A stretch of 34,963 bases of DNA from Euryarchaeota archaeon SM23-78 (GTDB taxonomy: Archaea; Nanobdellota; Nanobdellia; Woesearchaeales; SM23-78): the NCBI GenBank assembly GCA_001595785.1, contig LSSJ01000004.1:1-34963 (forward strand), written 5' to 3'. Each line of letters starts with the position of its first letter. The first letter of the stretch is position 1. The notes beneath the pieces are model-generated. The model was not told the DNA's origin, made no database searches, and was given only the letters and a program-made list of their open reading frames with translations. A program made the position numbers and the translations under genes. Shown piece by piece: positions 8,444-16,890 of the stretch.

Positions 8444-10117
8444 CTATTTGGAATAAAGCTTATTATAAATTTTTTGGAACTCATGCTGGCCACCTAAAAG
8501 TATGGTGGTTATAGGTGCTTCTTGTTTTGCAAGCTCAGACATGCTCTGAGATATATATTTAATCTCTAACTGAGCATCTTTATCCTGTCTTACCCTAGAA
8601 ATATGATGTAACTCTCTAATATTAACCCCTAATAAGGCCCTTTTTCTATGAGCATTGACCAGGCAGAACTCTGCTGCTTTCCCATATCTTGGCAAGAACT
8701 CATGGTATAGCTCAGAACTCTTGTCAACAACCTTTTCTAACTCTTTTGCTACACCTATTTCTTCTATGCTTGGTGGAGTTGTAAAGCCAAGATCAGGGTT
8801 ATAATCCTGGCTAAGCAGAGTCATTAATCTGTGCCTTTTTAGTTGTGCAAAACAGCTGGAGCTTACAATTGCTTCATAGATCAAGCCAGCATTAACCTCA
8901 AATGCTCTGGGTACTTTGTCATACTCTGAAAGGTGTTTTAAGGCTTGTTTGATAAAAGCTTTGGCTTTGTCTTGTTTTTTCAAGGTATAAGCAAGCCCAT
9001 AACTATTCTCTATGCTTTCCTTTGAATATTCATGTAGTAATGCAGCAAGAATGTTTGTATCAATATTATCACAGTCAATAAAGGTCACATTTCTGTTTTT
9101 TATGAAAGTAGCAAGATAACCTGATCCCTCACTTCTCATGAAAGTAGCAGGGCTATCTTGACTATAACGATAAAAGGCTAAGGTACTCGAATCTTTTATA
9201 TCTTCTTTGAATGCTTTTTGAACCAGTTCCCTTAGGTTTTGTTCTGTATACTTAAAATTATCATCTTTTAACTCTTGGCCTGGGTTGTGTTGTCTGAACA
9301 ATTCTGGGTCTGTGAGTTGGATTAATGAAGGGGCATAAGGTATTGTTGCATCAAACCATTTTTGCGCAACCTCTCTGTGTTCTTGTAATCTTCCATGCCT
9401 TCCTCTTCTAATAGCTAGTTCAAGGGCTTGCCCTGTGTAAGAGCACCCTAGCTGGGTTTCTGTTGCAAGGCATAGTGAGTAACGAGCATCTTCTTTTGCA
9501 CTTCCTTCAAGTTTTTTTACAAAATCCTTTCTTTTTTTATCATCTAACTTATTTATTTTATCTAAGTGTTTTCTTTTTAAGTGTTCAAATAATTTTTTAT
9601 TGGTTTTAAAATAAAAATTGTTCTGAAACTCAACAAGGTCTTTAAATCTTTTTAAATCTTTTTTATTAAATTCCTTGGGCTTAACATAATCTCCTTCAAG
9701 AGTAACATATCTCTGAGATTTCTCTGTATAACCAGCTCCTATTCTTCTCTTCTCAATCTCTTCAACAACCAGTCTTGAAACACCTATTATATTGAAATTA
9801 AACATTGCATGGTCTGCTACTGAGTGATGCCCCATTCCAAAGATGATTGCCTCATTTGATTTTCTTGCAGCAGGAATATCTTTTAAGGCCTGCTCTATCA
9901 GCTTGTCAACATCCTCTGGTTGTCTGCTAATCCTTGCATAAGCAGCTAAGAGTATTTCAGGTGTGAATTGTTTTACTAATTGGTCTAGTTTATAAGAAGC
10001 ATGGCTGAGCTTTGCTTCATCTGATTCAGGAGAAGTCTCTAGGTCTTTTTTTAATTGTTTTAGGTCTTCTACAATTTTTATAGGAACATTAATTCCTGCT
10101 AGTTGCACTTCAACCAA
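8444..10117 (-). CDS. thyX: Double-domain ThyX-like flavin-dependent thymidylate synthase
   Basis: A 557-residue protein, about twice the length of normal ThyX (about 220-250 residues), which makes dTMP from dUMP using FAD, NADPH and methylene-tetrahydrofolate. Two ThyX-like halves are visible. Half 1 has HHSVADH (97-103), a degenerate signature KRRIGAGYTEKSQRY (from 123, retaining the SQRY end) and TGQALELAIRRGRHGRLQEHRE. Half 2 has RHR (428-430), but the rest of its signature (LMTLLSQDYN) is degenerate, followed by NIRELHHISRVRQDKDAQLEIK (from about 499), a very typical ThyX C-terminus. The halves look complementary, so one polypeptide may form composite active sites. It leads an operon with tmk and diverges from the kinase gene at 10279. 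Confidence 0.85.
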   Translation of the reverse strand: MVEVQLAGINVPIKIVEDLKQLKKDLETSPESDEAKLSHASYKLDQLVKQFTPEILLAAYARISRQPEDVDKLIEQALKDIPAARKSNEAIIFGMGHHSVADHAMFNFNIIGVSRLVVEEIEKRRIGAGYTEKSQRYVTLEGDYVKPKEFNKKDLKRFKDLVEFQNNFYFKTNKKLFEHLKRKHLDKINKLDDKKRKDFVKKLEGSAKEDARYSLCLATETQLGCSYTGQALELAIRRGRHGRLQEHREVAQKWFDATIPYAPSLIQLTDPELFRQHNPGQELKDDNFKYTEQNLRELVQKAFKEDIKDSSTLAFYRYSQDSPATFMRSEGSGYLATFIKNRNVTFIDCDNIDTNILAALLHEYSKESIENSYGLAYTLKKQDKAKAFIKQALKHLSEYDKVPRAFEVNAGLIYEAIVSSSCFAQLKRHRLMTLLSQDYNPDLGFTTPPSIEEIGVAKELEKVVDKSSELYHEFLPRYGKAAEFCLVNAHRKRALLGVNIRELHHISRVRQDKDAQLEIKYISQSMSELAKQEAPITTILLGGQHEFQKIYNKLYSK

Positions 10118-10278
10118 TCAGACCACCCCAATGAGTTGATGTATAAATTCTTAAGTGGTAAAGTCAAGGTTTTTTATATACTTTGTTATGCTAAAACCGT
10201 TATATTTCCGGAATATTTTCGAATATATTTGAAAAAATTTATTAAACCCTGCAAAATACCTGGTCTAGAGGGCTAAAG
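10118..10278. promoter_or_regulatory. Divergent promoter region of thyX and the P-loop kinase gene
   Basis: This 161-nt AT-rich spacer separates two divergent nucleotide-synthesis operons. It holds TATA-like runs (TTTTTTATATACTT near 10170 and AATATATTTG near 10220). It could allow joint control of dTMP synthesis, but no operator symmetry is clear. Confidence 0.4.
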
Positions 10279-10827
10279 GTGATCATCGGCTTAACCAGCT
10301 TTATAGGAGCAGGCAAGACTACAGTATGTGATTATCTGGTGGATAAGAAAGGTTTTATCTTTTATTCATTATCAGATGTTATCAGGGATGAGATTAAGAG
10401 CAGAGGCTTGGAGATTACCAGGGAAAGGCTTCAGCAGGTGGGAACTGAGCTCAGGAAAAAGTATGGTAATGCTGTGCTTGCAAAGAAAATAATAAAGAAA
10501 CTTGAGCCAGCAAAGGCTTATGTTATTGACTCAATAAGAAACCCTGCAGAAGTAGAGGCTTTAAGAAAACTAAAAGGATTTACTCTAGTGTTTATAGATG
10601 CTCCTATAGAGGTAAGGTTTGAGAGGATAAAAGCCAGGAAAAGAGAGCAAGACCCTTTGACTCTTGAAGAATTTAAAAAAGCAGAGGAAAAAGAGCTTAA
10701 AAGCCAGGATTCAGCTAGCCAGCAATTATTAAAATGCAGGGACATGGCTGAGTTTGTTATTCATAATGATTCAAACTTTGAAGAGCTTTACAAGAAGATT
10801 GATGAATTAATAAGGGGATTGAGATGA
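10279..10827 (+). CDS. P-loop nucleotide kinase-like protein
   Basis: A 182-residue P-loop NTPase resembling adenylate kinase/dephospho-CoA kinase-type small kinases. The Walker A-like sequence is GLTSFIGAGKTT (residues 4-15, Ser where the first Gly is usual). A typical RNPAEVEALR segment follows the VIDS strand, then the lid-like arginine-rich stretch RFERIKARKREQD. The start is GTG, preceded by AAAGG. Its stop overlaps the start of the dCMP deaminase gene by 4 nt, so the two are translationally coupled. Fused P-loop kinase plus dCMP deaminase proteins are known, so this looks like the split form. The substrate is unknown; a (deoxy)nucleoside monophosphate is the likely guess. Confidence 0.75.
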   Translation: MIIGLTSFIGAGKTTVCDYLVDKKGFIFYSLSDVIRDEIKSRGLEITRERLQQVGTELRKKYGNAVLAKKIIKKLEPAKAYVIDSIRNPAEVEALRKLKGFTLVFIDAPIEVRFERIKARKREQDPLTLEEFKKAEEKELKSQDSASQQLLKCRDMAEFVIHNDSNFEELYKKIDELIRGLR

Positions 10828-11357
10828 AAAAAGAATCTAAAAAACATAAACATGCTAAAAAACAAGAAAAAAAAGAAAAATATGTTCGCCCTTCATGGGA
10901 TGAATACTTCATGGAAGTAGCGCGTGCTATTGCTAAGAGAGCAACATGTGACCGCGGAAGAAGCGGATGTGTTATTGCAAGGAACAAACAGCTCCTAGTT
11001 ACAGGTTATGTAGGATCTCCAGTAGGCCTTCCGCACTGTGATGATGTAGGCCATCTTATGAAAAAAGTAATTCATGATGATGACAGCGTATCCCAGCATT
11101 GCATGCGAACCGTGCATGCAGAGCAGAACGCTATCTGCCAGGCTGCTAAACTAGGGGTTTCTATAGATGGAGCAACTCTTTATTGCAAAATGACTCCTTG
11201 CAGGGTGTGTGCAATGCTTATTATTAACTCAGGAATAAAAAGGGTTGTTTGTGAAAAAAAGTATCATGGAGGAGAGGAAAGTGAGCAGATGTTCAGAGAA
11301 GCTGGTGTTAAAATCGAATTCTTTACAGACAACTTAGAAGAATACGATAATATGTGA
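10824..11357 (+). CDS. dCMP deaminase family protein
   Basis: A 177-residue zinc-dependent deaminase that would convert dCMP to dUMP, the substrate of ThyX. The zinc and catalytic signature is complete: HAE at 98-100 and PCRVC at 125-129. The segment GYVGSPVGLPHCDDVGH matches the substrate-binding region of deoxycytidylate deaminases. The first 20 residues are a lysine-rich extension. The gene overlaps the upstream kinase by 4 nt. With thyX and tmk across the divergent promoter, it completes a route from dCMP to dTDP. Closely related tRNA or RNA deaminases are less likely given the PHCDD segment. Confidence 0.9.
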   Translation: MKKESKKHKHAKKQEKKEKYVRPSWDEYFMEVARAIAKRATCDRGRSGCVIARNKQLLVTGYVGSPVGLPHCDDVGHLMKKVIHDDDSVSQHCMRTVHAEQNAICQAAKLGVSIDGATLYCKMTPCRVCAMLIINSGIKRVVCEKKYHGGEESEQMFREAGVKIEFFTDNLEEYDNM

Positions 11358-11387
11358 AATTAATTGCGCACAAAAAAAGCGCAGGAA

Positions 11388-11633
11388 CTAGTAAACTGAC
11401 AATACCTTTACTTTACTCGTATGCCCGCTCTTAATCTTAACTTTTTTCTTCATTAGTTTTGAAAGAAACTTGGTTACCTCTTTATTAGCCTTGTTCTGCT
11501 CTGCAGGAACCTTGATTTCAATTATTAAGGCTTGCTTCTCATAATCATATCCTAGAGCATAGTTCTGCTTCTTGTTAGGCTTAACAATTATTCTTAAATA
11601 ACCATCTCTAATATAATCAGAAGGATTAATCAT
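11388..11633 (-). CDS. YggU/DUF167 family protein
   Basis: An 81-residue protein of the UPF0235/DUF167 (YggU) family, recognisable by LRIIVKPNKKQN near the start, IEIKVPAEQNKANKEVTKFLSKLMK in the middle and KIKSGHTSKVKVLSV at the end. The family is widespread in archaea and bacteria and has no established biochemical role. It lies 6 nt downstream of the transcription factor S gene and is presumably co-transcribed with it. Confidence 0.85.
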   Translation of the reverse strand: MINPSDYIRDGYLRIIVKPNKKQNYALGYDYEKQALIIEIKVPAEQNKANKEVTKFLSKLMKKKVKIKSGHTSKVKVLSVY

Positions 11634-11639
11634 TTTTTT

Positions 11640-11960
11640 CTAGCCATATTCACGCCAGATATGCTTGCACTTGGTGCACTTAAGGAACTTGGTCTCAGGC
11701 TCGTCGCCTGCCCTCATCTGCTGAGTCCAGTAGTAAGCCCTGTCATTACCACACTCAGGGCACTTGGCTTCTGTCTCTGGCAGAATATTCTCGTCTTCAC
11801 TAACCACCTCTACTTCTCTCTCTTCCTTGGTAATCTTCTCTTTTATCTCTGCTGCTTCCAAGTCCTTGGTAGTGTAACCACAGCTACACGCAAGCACCTT
11901 CTTCTTTTTCTCAGTCTTAGGCTTGAGTAATGAGCCGCACTTAGGACAAAACATAGCCAT
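11640..11960 (-). CDS. tfs: Transcription factor S (TFIIS/Rpb9-like)
   Basis: A 106-residue archaeal transcript cleavage factor that helps stalled RNA polymerase by stimulating cleavage of backtracked RNA. The N-terminal zinc ribbon uses C5, C8, C25 and C27. The C-terminal TFIIS ribbon uses C67, C70, C95 and C98. The acidic pair D86-E87 in the loop QMRAGDEPET is the family's catalytic hairpin. Length and layout are normal for archaeal TFS. Upstream on the minus strand is AAAAAATATTTAAAGC, a good TATA element. The YggU-like gene follows closely. Confidence 0.92.
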   Translation of the reverse strand: MAMFCPKCGSLLKPKTEKKKKVLACSCGYTTKDLEAAEIKEKITKEEREVEVVSEDENILPETEAKCPECGNDRAYYWTQQMRAGDEPETKFLKCTKCKHIWREYG

Positions 11961-12030
11961 GGTAATAAACCCCTGTTTTCCTCTAGAACTAAACTTTTGG
12001 GAATGCTTTAAATATTTTTTGATTTGCAGA

Positions 12031-12753
12031 TTAGCTCCCAGGATTAAACAAATAATATATGCCTGTGAACTTCATTATATCAACAAACAATATCTTTACA
12101 TAGCCCAACCAGGGCACTCTGAACACTGCTTTGCCTAATAGTTGCTTTTCAAGAACTCTTGTCTCGTCAAGGATGACAATGTAATTATTAGGAACATTTT
12201 CTCCTACAGCAAAAAACTGGGTTTTTCCAGTCTTAGGATCAATGTACTTCCTTATCTGAACGCCGTTATGGTCTCCTTTGGTCTGAAAAACCCACACATT
12301 CATTTCCTCTTTCTTTATAACCCTGTGGATTATGGGGTATGGTTCTCCTGATTGGAACACAATAACATCACCTATGCTTATATCTTCAGGCTTCTTACCT
12401 ATAAGGAACATTATGTCTCCTTTGTTAAAGCCATTCTTAAAAGGATAAGTCTCAAAATCAGCCTTGGTGATGTTCTGGCCTAAATAATAATCCTCGTTAT
12501 TAGCCCACCAATTATCAAAAGGCATGTGGTGCTCCATACTGTTACTAACAACTGCTACTATTGGGAAATTAGTTCCTAAGATAAGACCCATGCCAGGATA
12601 AACAATGAACTTTATAATAATATAAGCTAGGATTATGTTAACAATCCAGCTCCAAATAGAATTATCATGCCAGATAAAATACCATATCTTACCATACCAA
12701 GTAGTTGGCTTTTTAGGCTCTTTCTTATGTTTTTTCCTGCGTTTAAAGGGCAT
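12031..12753 (-). CDS. Signal peptidase I (archaeal Sec11 type)
   Basis: A 240-residue membrane serine protease that removes signal peptides from exported proteins such as the beta-helix proteins and the lipoprotein-like protein in this window. A lysine-rich cytoplasmic tail (1-18) precedes a transmembrane segment at about 33-58. The catalytic serine is S72 in VVSNSMEHH. The second catalytic-site block is PIIHRVI, and GDHN follows. The C-terminal GKAVFRVPWLGYVK is typical of the family. The use of His rather than Lys as the presumed general base fits the archaeal/ER type. It is transcribed away from the NMD3 gene. Confidence 0.9.
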   Translation of the reverse strand: MPFKRRKKHKKEPKKPTTWYGKIWYFIWHDNSIWSWIVNIILAYIIIKFIVYPGMGLILGTNFPIVAVVSNSMEHHMPFDNWWANNEDYYLGQNITKADFETYPFKNGFNKGDIMFLIGKKPEDISIGDVIVFQSGEPYPIIHRVIKKEEMNVWVFQTKGDHNGVQIRKYIDPKTGKTQFFAVGENVPNNYIVILDETRVLEKQLLGKAVFRVPWLGYVKILFVDIMKFTGIYYLFNPGS

Positions 12754-12796
12754 AATTTAGTATGAAAAACAAAGGCTTAAAAAAGGTTGTGGTTTT

Positions 12797-12890
12797 GCCA
12801 TGTGTGTTTTGCATGGCACAACAAAATCTTTGATTTTGAGTCCCAAAAGCTTTGCTTTTGTGAACTCAAAAATTCTTTTTAGAATTTTTG
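12797..12890 (+). repeat. Array of four consecutive short hairpins
   Basis: Four perfect inverted repeats follow one another: GCCATG/CATGGC (12797-12817), CAAAATC-TTT-GATTTTG (12822-12838), CAAAAGC-TTT-GCTTTTG (12844-12860) and CAAAAATTCT-TTTT-AGAATTTTTG (12867-12890). They lie between divergently transcribed genes, where terminators would not be expected. The second has the flanks ACAA and GAG shared with hairpins at 17658, 32181 and 32870. Confidence 0.7.
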
Positions 12891-12926
12891 TTGTTCGGTG
12901 AATTCCCAAACCTTTAAAAACCCTTG

Positions 12927-12933
12927 TTATATA
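12927..12933 (+). promoter_or_regulatory. TATA box of the NMD3 gene
   Basis: TTATATA lies 28 nt before the GTG start at 12955, preceded by an A-rich stretch that could be the BRE. The spacing predicts a transcript starting at or very near the start codon. AAAAGGGGGT immediately before the start could also serve as a ribosome-binding site. Confidence 0.5.
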
Positions 12934-12954
12934 CCTTTTTAAAAGGGGGTAAGA

Positions 12955-13827
12955 GTGAAACCAGTTAACATAACTTTTTGTTCTTGTAACAAGTATCTTG
13001 AGAAGAATCAGTGGAAGACTTATAAGACTCTGAAGGACTTGGTTGTTAAGAAGATTAGGAAACAGGTGCCTAAGGCCAAGGTTACCTTTATTCATTTTCA
13101 TGTTCCTGAGAATCATAAGGAGAAAATAACAAATGATGTTCTTGCTGAGTTCAAAAACAGGGAACATGTTGTAGAGGTTGTGCTTAAGCATGGAAAGTGT
13201 ACTATGTGTTCTAAGGAAGGAACTGATTACTTTGAGGCTGTTCTGCAGGTCAGGAGCACTAATTACAAGGTGTTAGAGGAGAGTATTGAGTTTTTGAAGA
13301 GAAAAGTTGATAATCTTAGGCAGAAAGGTGTATTTATTAATAAGGTTCAGAGATTTGAGCATGGGTATGACTTATATATAACTAATAAGAGGGTTACTCA
13401 GGCTCTTGGAAGAGAGCTTTGCGATACTTTTGGCGGATTATCAAGGGCCAGTCCTCACCTTCAAACCAAGAGCAGGCAGACCAGTAAGAATGTGTACAGG
13501 GTTAATGTGATGGTCAAGCTGCCTGGCTTTGTAAAAGGAGATATTATCCTTGCTAATGACAAGGTTTTAAGAGTTGACAAGCTAGGCAAGAAGATTAAGC
13601 TGTTTGATTTGAGAAGAAACAGCTCTCTTAGTGTTGATTACTCCAAGCTCCAATACCATATACTTAAAAAGCATTCAACCTATGTTTCAAGGCTTTATCC
13701 TGCTTTAGAGGTTATTAATCCTTATGATTACCAGTCCAGCATGGTGAAGAACAAGCCAGCAGAGAGACCCGAATTAGGCCAAGAGGTAAATGTGGTTGTT
13801 CATAAAGGAGTTTATATTGTTGATTAA
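12955..13827 (+). CDS. NMD3-family protein
   Basis: A 290-residue archaeal NMD3-like protein. In eukaryotes NMD3 is the 60S subunit export adaptor; the archaeal protein is thought to act in ribosome maturation or translation. The start shows only a vestigial metal site (FCSCNKYL). A second pair, CTMC, lies about residue 82, followed by YFEAVLQVR, a well-conserved NMD3 strand. The middle holds YDLYITNKRVTQALGRELCDTFGG and SRQTSKNVYRVNVMVKLP, both typical of the family, then a beta-rich eIF5A-like end. The start codon is GTG. Confidence 0.85.
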   Translation: MKPVNITFCSCNKYLEKNQWKTYKTLKDLVVKKIRKQVPKAKVTFIHFHVPENHKEKITNDVLAEFKNREHVVEVVLKHGKCTMCSKEGTDYFEAVLQVRSTNYKVLEESIEFLKRKVDNLRQKGVFINKVQRFEHGYDLYITNKRVTQALGRELCDTFGGLSRASPHLQTKSRQTSKNVYRVNVMVKLPGFVKGDIILANDKVLRVDKLGKKIKLFDLRRNSSLSVDYSKLQYHILKKHSTYVSRLYPALEVINPYDYQSSMVKNKPAERPELGQEVNVVVHKGVYIVD

Positions 13828-13873
13828 GTTTTTAATATATGATTTATTTAAAAAATATTCATAGGTGTTTTTT

Positions 13874-14647
13874 ATGAAAAAAATCTTATTTTTAAGCTTG
13901 GTATTAGGCATTCTTATGTTTAGCGGATGTAAAGTCCCTGAGAGCCCTGAAATCTCTAGCAAATGCGATACTCTTATTTTTGAGCTTGAAAAAGATTTCT
14001 GCTATGAAAAAGAGGCTAGTGAACAGCTTGATTTAAGATTGTGTAATAAAATATCTAGACCAGAAATCATAGAATCCTGTTATATGCAGGTGGCTCGTGG
14101 CAAGCATGACTTGGGTATATGTGACATGATTGTTAATGAGAGAAACAAGGATGAGTGTTTTAGAGGCGTGGCTGTTGAAGCTGAGAATGAGAATATTTGT
14201 CATCACATATCTCTTAATGATACAAAGGAGAACTGTTATTTAGAGATCGGAAGGATAAAAGATGATTCTGGTTTGTGTGATAATATTGATGATTCTGATA
14301 AAAGATTATTATGCATAGCTGTTGTTGAAAAAAATCTTGACACGTGCGAGAATATTCTTGAGGAGAAGCAAAGACAAACCTGCTTTGTTGGTGTGGCAGA
14401 GGTTAAACAGGATTTGAGTATATGCAATGATAAGATTGGTGAACAGGACTATAAGGATTGGTGCTATAATGTGGTTGCTGTTACTAAACAAGAAATAGGT
14501 ATTTGTGATATGATAGCGGACCAGAACTGGACTGGTATGAAAGGCTTGTGTTATCTTGGCGTGGCTGTTGCTCAAAACAATAAAAGCATTTGTGATGACA
14601 TAGGTGATATAAGCACTAAGAACCTGTGTATTTTGAGTGTTGATTAA
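13874..14647 (+). CDS. Predicted lipoprotein with Cys-containing repeats
   Basis: I place the start at ATG 13874, with AGGTG just upstream, rather than the in-frame GTG at 13865. The product is then 257 residues, with a lipobox-like signal sequence (FSGC) whose Cys would be about residue 19. The mature part is made of roughly eight repeats of about 30 residues with the pattern C-x2-I ... C-[YFL]-x2-VA, for example DLGICDMIVNERNKDECF. The regularly spaced Cys residues suggest disulphides between helical repeats. No function is recognised; the protein would sit outside the membrane. Confidence 0.75.
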   Translation: MKKILFLSLVLGILMFSGCKVPESPEISSKCDTLIFELEKDFCYEKEASEQLDLRLCNKISRPEIIESCYMQVARGKHDLGICDMIVNERNKDECFRGVAVEAENENICHHISLNDTKENCYLEIGRIKDDSGLCDNIDDSDKRLLCIAVVEKNLDTCENILEEKQRQTCFVGVAEVKQDLSICNDKIGEQDYKDWCYNVVAVTKQEIGICDMIADQNWTGMKGLCYLGVAVAQNNKSICDDIGDISTKNLCILSVD

Positions 14648-14649
14648 TT

Positions 14650-15801
14650 TTACTCAAACCTTTTTTTCTTGTACTCCTCTATTACGCTCTTAAAAATGTC
14701 TTTATGCTTTTTCTTTAATGCTTCCTCAATTGCCTTTTTTTGGGCAATTGCAAAAAAAGTGCTTTCTTTTATAATTACCTCATCTGGTTTTAGGAATACA
14801 AATTCTAGCTCCTTGCTCCGAGGTATTTTATTGGTAATTATTATCTTTACCTTTCCCTTAATACTATCAAGTACTTTTTTACTAATACTTGAAGGATTGT
14901 TAATCCATAAGATATCATTCTTGCCTATGTTCAGAAAACTCTTGGCTTCAAATTCATCCTGGCTTAAGTCCTCAAGTTTTTTTACAAGAACACCTTTATT
15001 CATACCTGCTATGAACTCATCTCTTCGCTTAAGCTCTTTTTCATAATGCCTTGCAAGCCTTGCAGAGTCTTTTAACTGTTTTGTATAATGTTTTATTCTA
15101 GTCTCCTTGAAATCCACTAATTCTTCTTTTGGTGTTAGCCGAAGTCTTTTACCAAGTTTTCTTATTAGCTTGTCTTTATCCTTCAGAAGCTTTTTTAATT
15201 TTTTGTTTTTTTCTTCTAAAACAATTATTTTTAATTGTAACTCTTCGATTTGTTTGTCAGTAACTCTTTTCTCAGCTTCCTTTGGCTTTTGCTTTTCTAC
15301 TACTTTCTCCTTTTTCATGTATTTTTCCTCAGCCATCTTCAATGCTGCTTGCAAAGGCAGTTCTTCGTTGCGTATCATTATCATCTTAACATCCTCTTCC
15401 AAGTCCTCTCTGCTCTCTTTTTTTAAGAACCTCTCAATCTTCCCTAGAAAACTCTTGTGTTTTTCAAGTGCAAAAACAGCAGATGCAAGTGCGTCTTGTT
15501 CATGCACATTGAGCTTTGCATTATACTTATTAATTAACTCCTTTTTTTCCTTTATCAATAAGTCTTGTTTAGGATAAAACAGCTTTGCTCCCAGCTTGAC
15601 AGCCAGTTTTTCATTAAAACTAGGCGCAGGACTCTTATCACATCCAACAATTAAAGGTTTGCCAAAATATATAATATTATTAATTAACTCACTCATAGAT
15701 ATATTCTTGCCAGAGCCACTGGATATGAATTCTCCTTTATCATCAAGAATAGCATAGCCAAGGGTGGTGCCAGGATCTATTCCTATTATTAATAAGGTCA
15801 T
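14650..15801 (-). CDS. DUF460 protein with RuvC/RNase H-like N-terminus
   Basis: I choose ATG 15801 (MTLLIIGIDPGTT) over the upstream in-frame start at 15870, because the fold begins here and the longer form would overlap the PRPP synthetase start. The product has 383 residues. GIDPGTTLGYAILD is the first strand of an RNase H/RuvC-like fold with its acidic residue, and VHEQDALASAVFAL is the closing helix. Residues about 140-290 are a long Lys/Glu-rich coiled coil, followed by a small alpha/beta domain (IIITNKIPRSKELEFVFL). The family is archaeal and uncharacterised; nucleic acid binding or cleavage is inferred from the fold. Confidence 0.8.
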   Translation of the reverse strand: MTLLIIGIDPGTTLGYAILDDKGEFISSGSGKNISMSELINNIIYFGKPLIVGCDKSPAPSFNEKLAVKLGAKLFYPKQDLLIKEKKELINKYNAKLNVHEQDALASAVFALEKHKSFLGKIERFLKKESREDLEEDVKMIMIRNEELPLQAALKMAEEKYMKKEKVVEKQKPKEAEKRVTDKQIEELQLKIIVLEEKNKKLKKLLKDKDKLIRKLGKRLRLTPKEELVDFKETRIKHYTKQLKDSARLARHYEKELKRRDEFIAGMNKGVLVKKLEDLSQDEFEAKSFLNIGKNDILWINNPSSISKKVLDSIKGKVKIIITNKIPRSKELEFVFLKPDEVIIKESTFFAIAQKKAIEEALKKKHKDIFKSVIEEYKKKRFE

Positions 15802-15864
15802 GTTTGTAGGGGTAAAATTTATAAGTATATTAAGTTTTGCTATAAATTGGGGGTGATTAGTAAG

Positions 15865-16890
15865 ATGCAACCTTATACTAGGGGTAAGTTGGGTATTATT
15901 GCTTGTGAATCAGGCAAGCCCTTTGCTCAAAAGGTGGTTGAGGAACTTAAGAAGATTATTGCTAAGGATAAGGATTCTAATGGTGCTTATCTTATTAATA
16001 CAAAGGAGACCAGGTTCAGTAATACAGAGATAAAAACAGAAATAGAGGAGAGCATTAGGAACAAGGATATCTATATATTTCAGGATGTTGAGAACAAGGT
16101 TAATGGTTTAAATGTTAATGATAATTTTATGGTTTTAAAAACAGTTATCCAAGCTGCTAGGATGAGTGATGCTCATTATGTGACCGCAGTCATACCTTCT
16201 TTTCCTTATGCAAGGCAGGACAAGCCTAAAACCAGGGAGGGAATAACAGCTGCTATGGCTGCTAGAGAGCTGGAAGATGTGGGTGCTACAAGAGTAATAA
16301 CCCTTGATGTGCATAATGATGCTATTGGAGGCTTTTTCAGGAAAGCTGGTCTTGAGAATCTTCATGCGTCCAAGAACCTTATGGATTATATAAATAAAAA
16401 AATAGGTTTAAAGGATTTAGTAATAGTTGCTCCTGATGCAGGGGCTGCTACAAGGGCTAATCATTATGCTAAAAAGCTGGGTACCAAGCTCGCGCTTATC
16501 CATAAGGAAAGAGATTATTCAAAGGCAAGTACTATTGAGAACATGCACTTGCTAGGAGAAGTTAATGGCAAAAAAGTGTTTGTGGTTGATGATATGATAG
16601 ACACAGCAGGCACTCTTGTTAATGCTGCTGAAAAGCTTAAAAAAGAAGGTGCTAAGGAAATTTATTTTGCAGCCAGCCTTGCAATGCTTAATGAACCTGC
16701 TGTTGAACGCATAGCAAAGGCTTATAAAGAAGGCTTTATCACAAAGATAATAGGCACAGATGTAATTTATCACGGAGAAGGCTTTGCTAAGAAGCATGAA
16801 TGGTATGAGGAGATTAGTGTTGCAAAGTACTTTGCCAGGGTTATATATAATATTAATAGAGGAATATCGATTAGTAAGTTGTTGAAGTGA
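15865..16890 (+). CDS. prs: Ribose-phosphate pyrophosphokinase (PRPP synthetase)
   Basis: The enzyme makes PRPP from ribose 5-phosphate and ATP for nucleotide, His and Trp synthesis. I choose ATG 15865, with GGGGGTGA 8-9 nt upstream, over the TTG at 15847. The product has 341 residues. Visible signatures are SFPYARQDKPKTREG (flexible loop), TLDVHNDAIGGFF (metal-binding His region), IVAPDAGAATRA and the PRPP-binding loop VFVVDDMIDTAGTL. Its stop codon abuts that of the convergent small gene at 16891. Confidence 0.92.
   Translation: MQPYTRGKLGIIACESGKPFAQKVVEELKKIIAKDKDSNGAYLINTKETRFSNTEIKTEIEESIRNKDIYIFQDVENKVNGLNVNDNFMVLKTVIQAARMSDAHYVTAVIPSFPYARQDKPKTREGITAAMAARELEDVGATRVITLDVHNDAIGGFFRKAGLENLHASKNLMDYINKKIGLKDLVIVAPDAGAATRANHYAKKLGTKLALIHKERDYSKASTIENMHLLGEVNGKKVFVVDDMIDTAGTLVNAAEKLKKEGAKEIYFAASLAMLNEPAVERIAKAYKEGFITKIIGTDVIYHGEGFAKKHEWYEEISVAKYFARVIYNINRGISISKLLK

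Noticed and set aside
12757-13191. 144-codon minus-strand ORF overlapping the NMD3 gene
   Set aside because: It is an antisense shadow of NMD3 running into the hairpin array.
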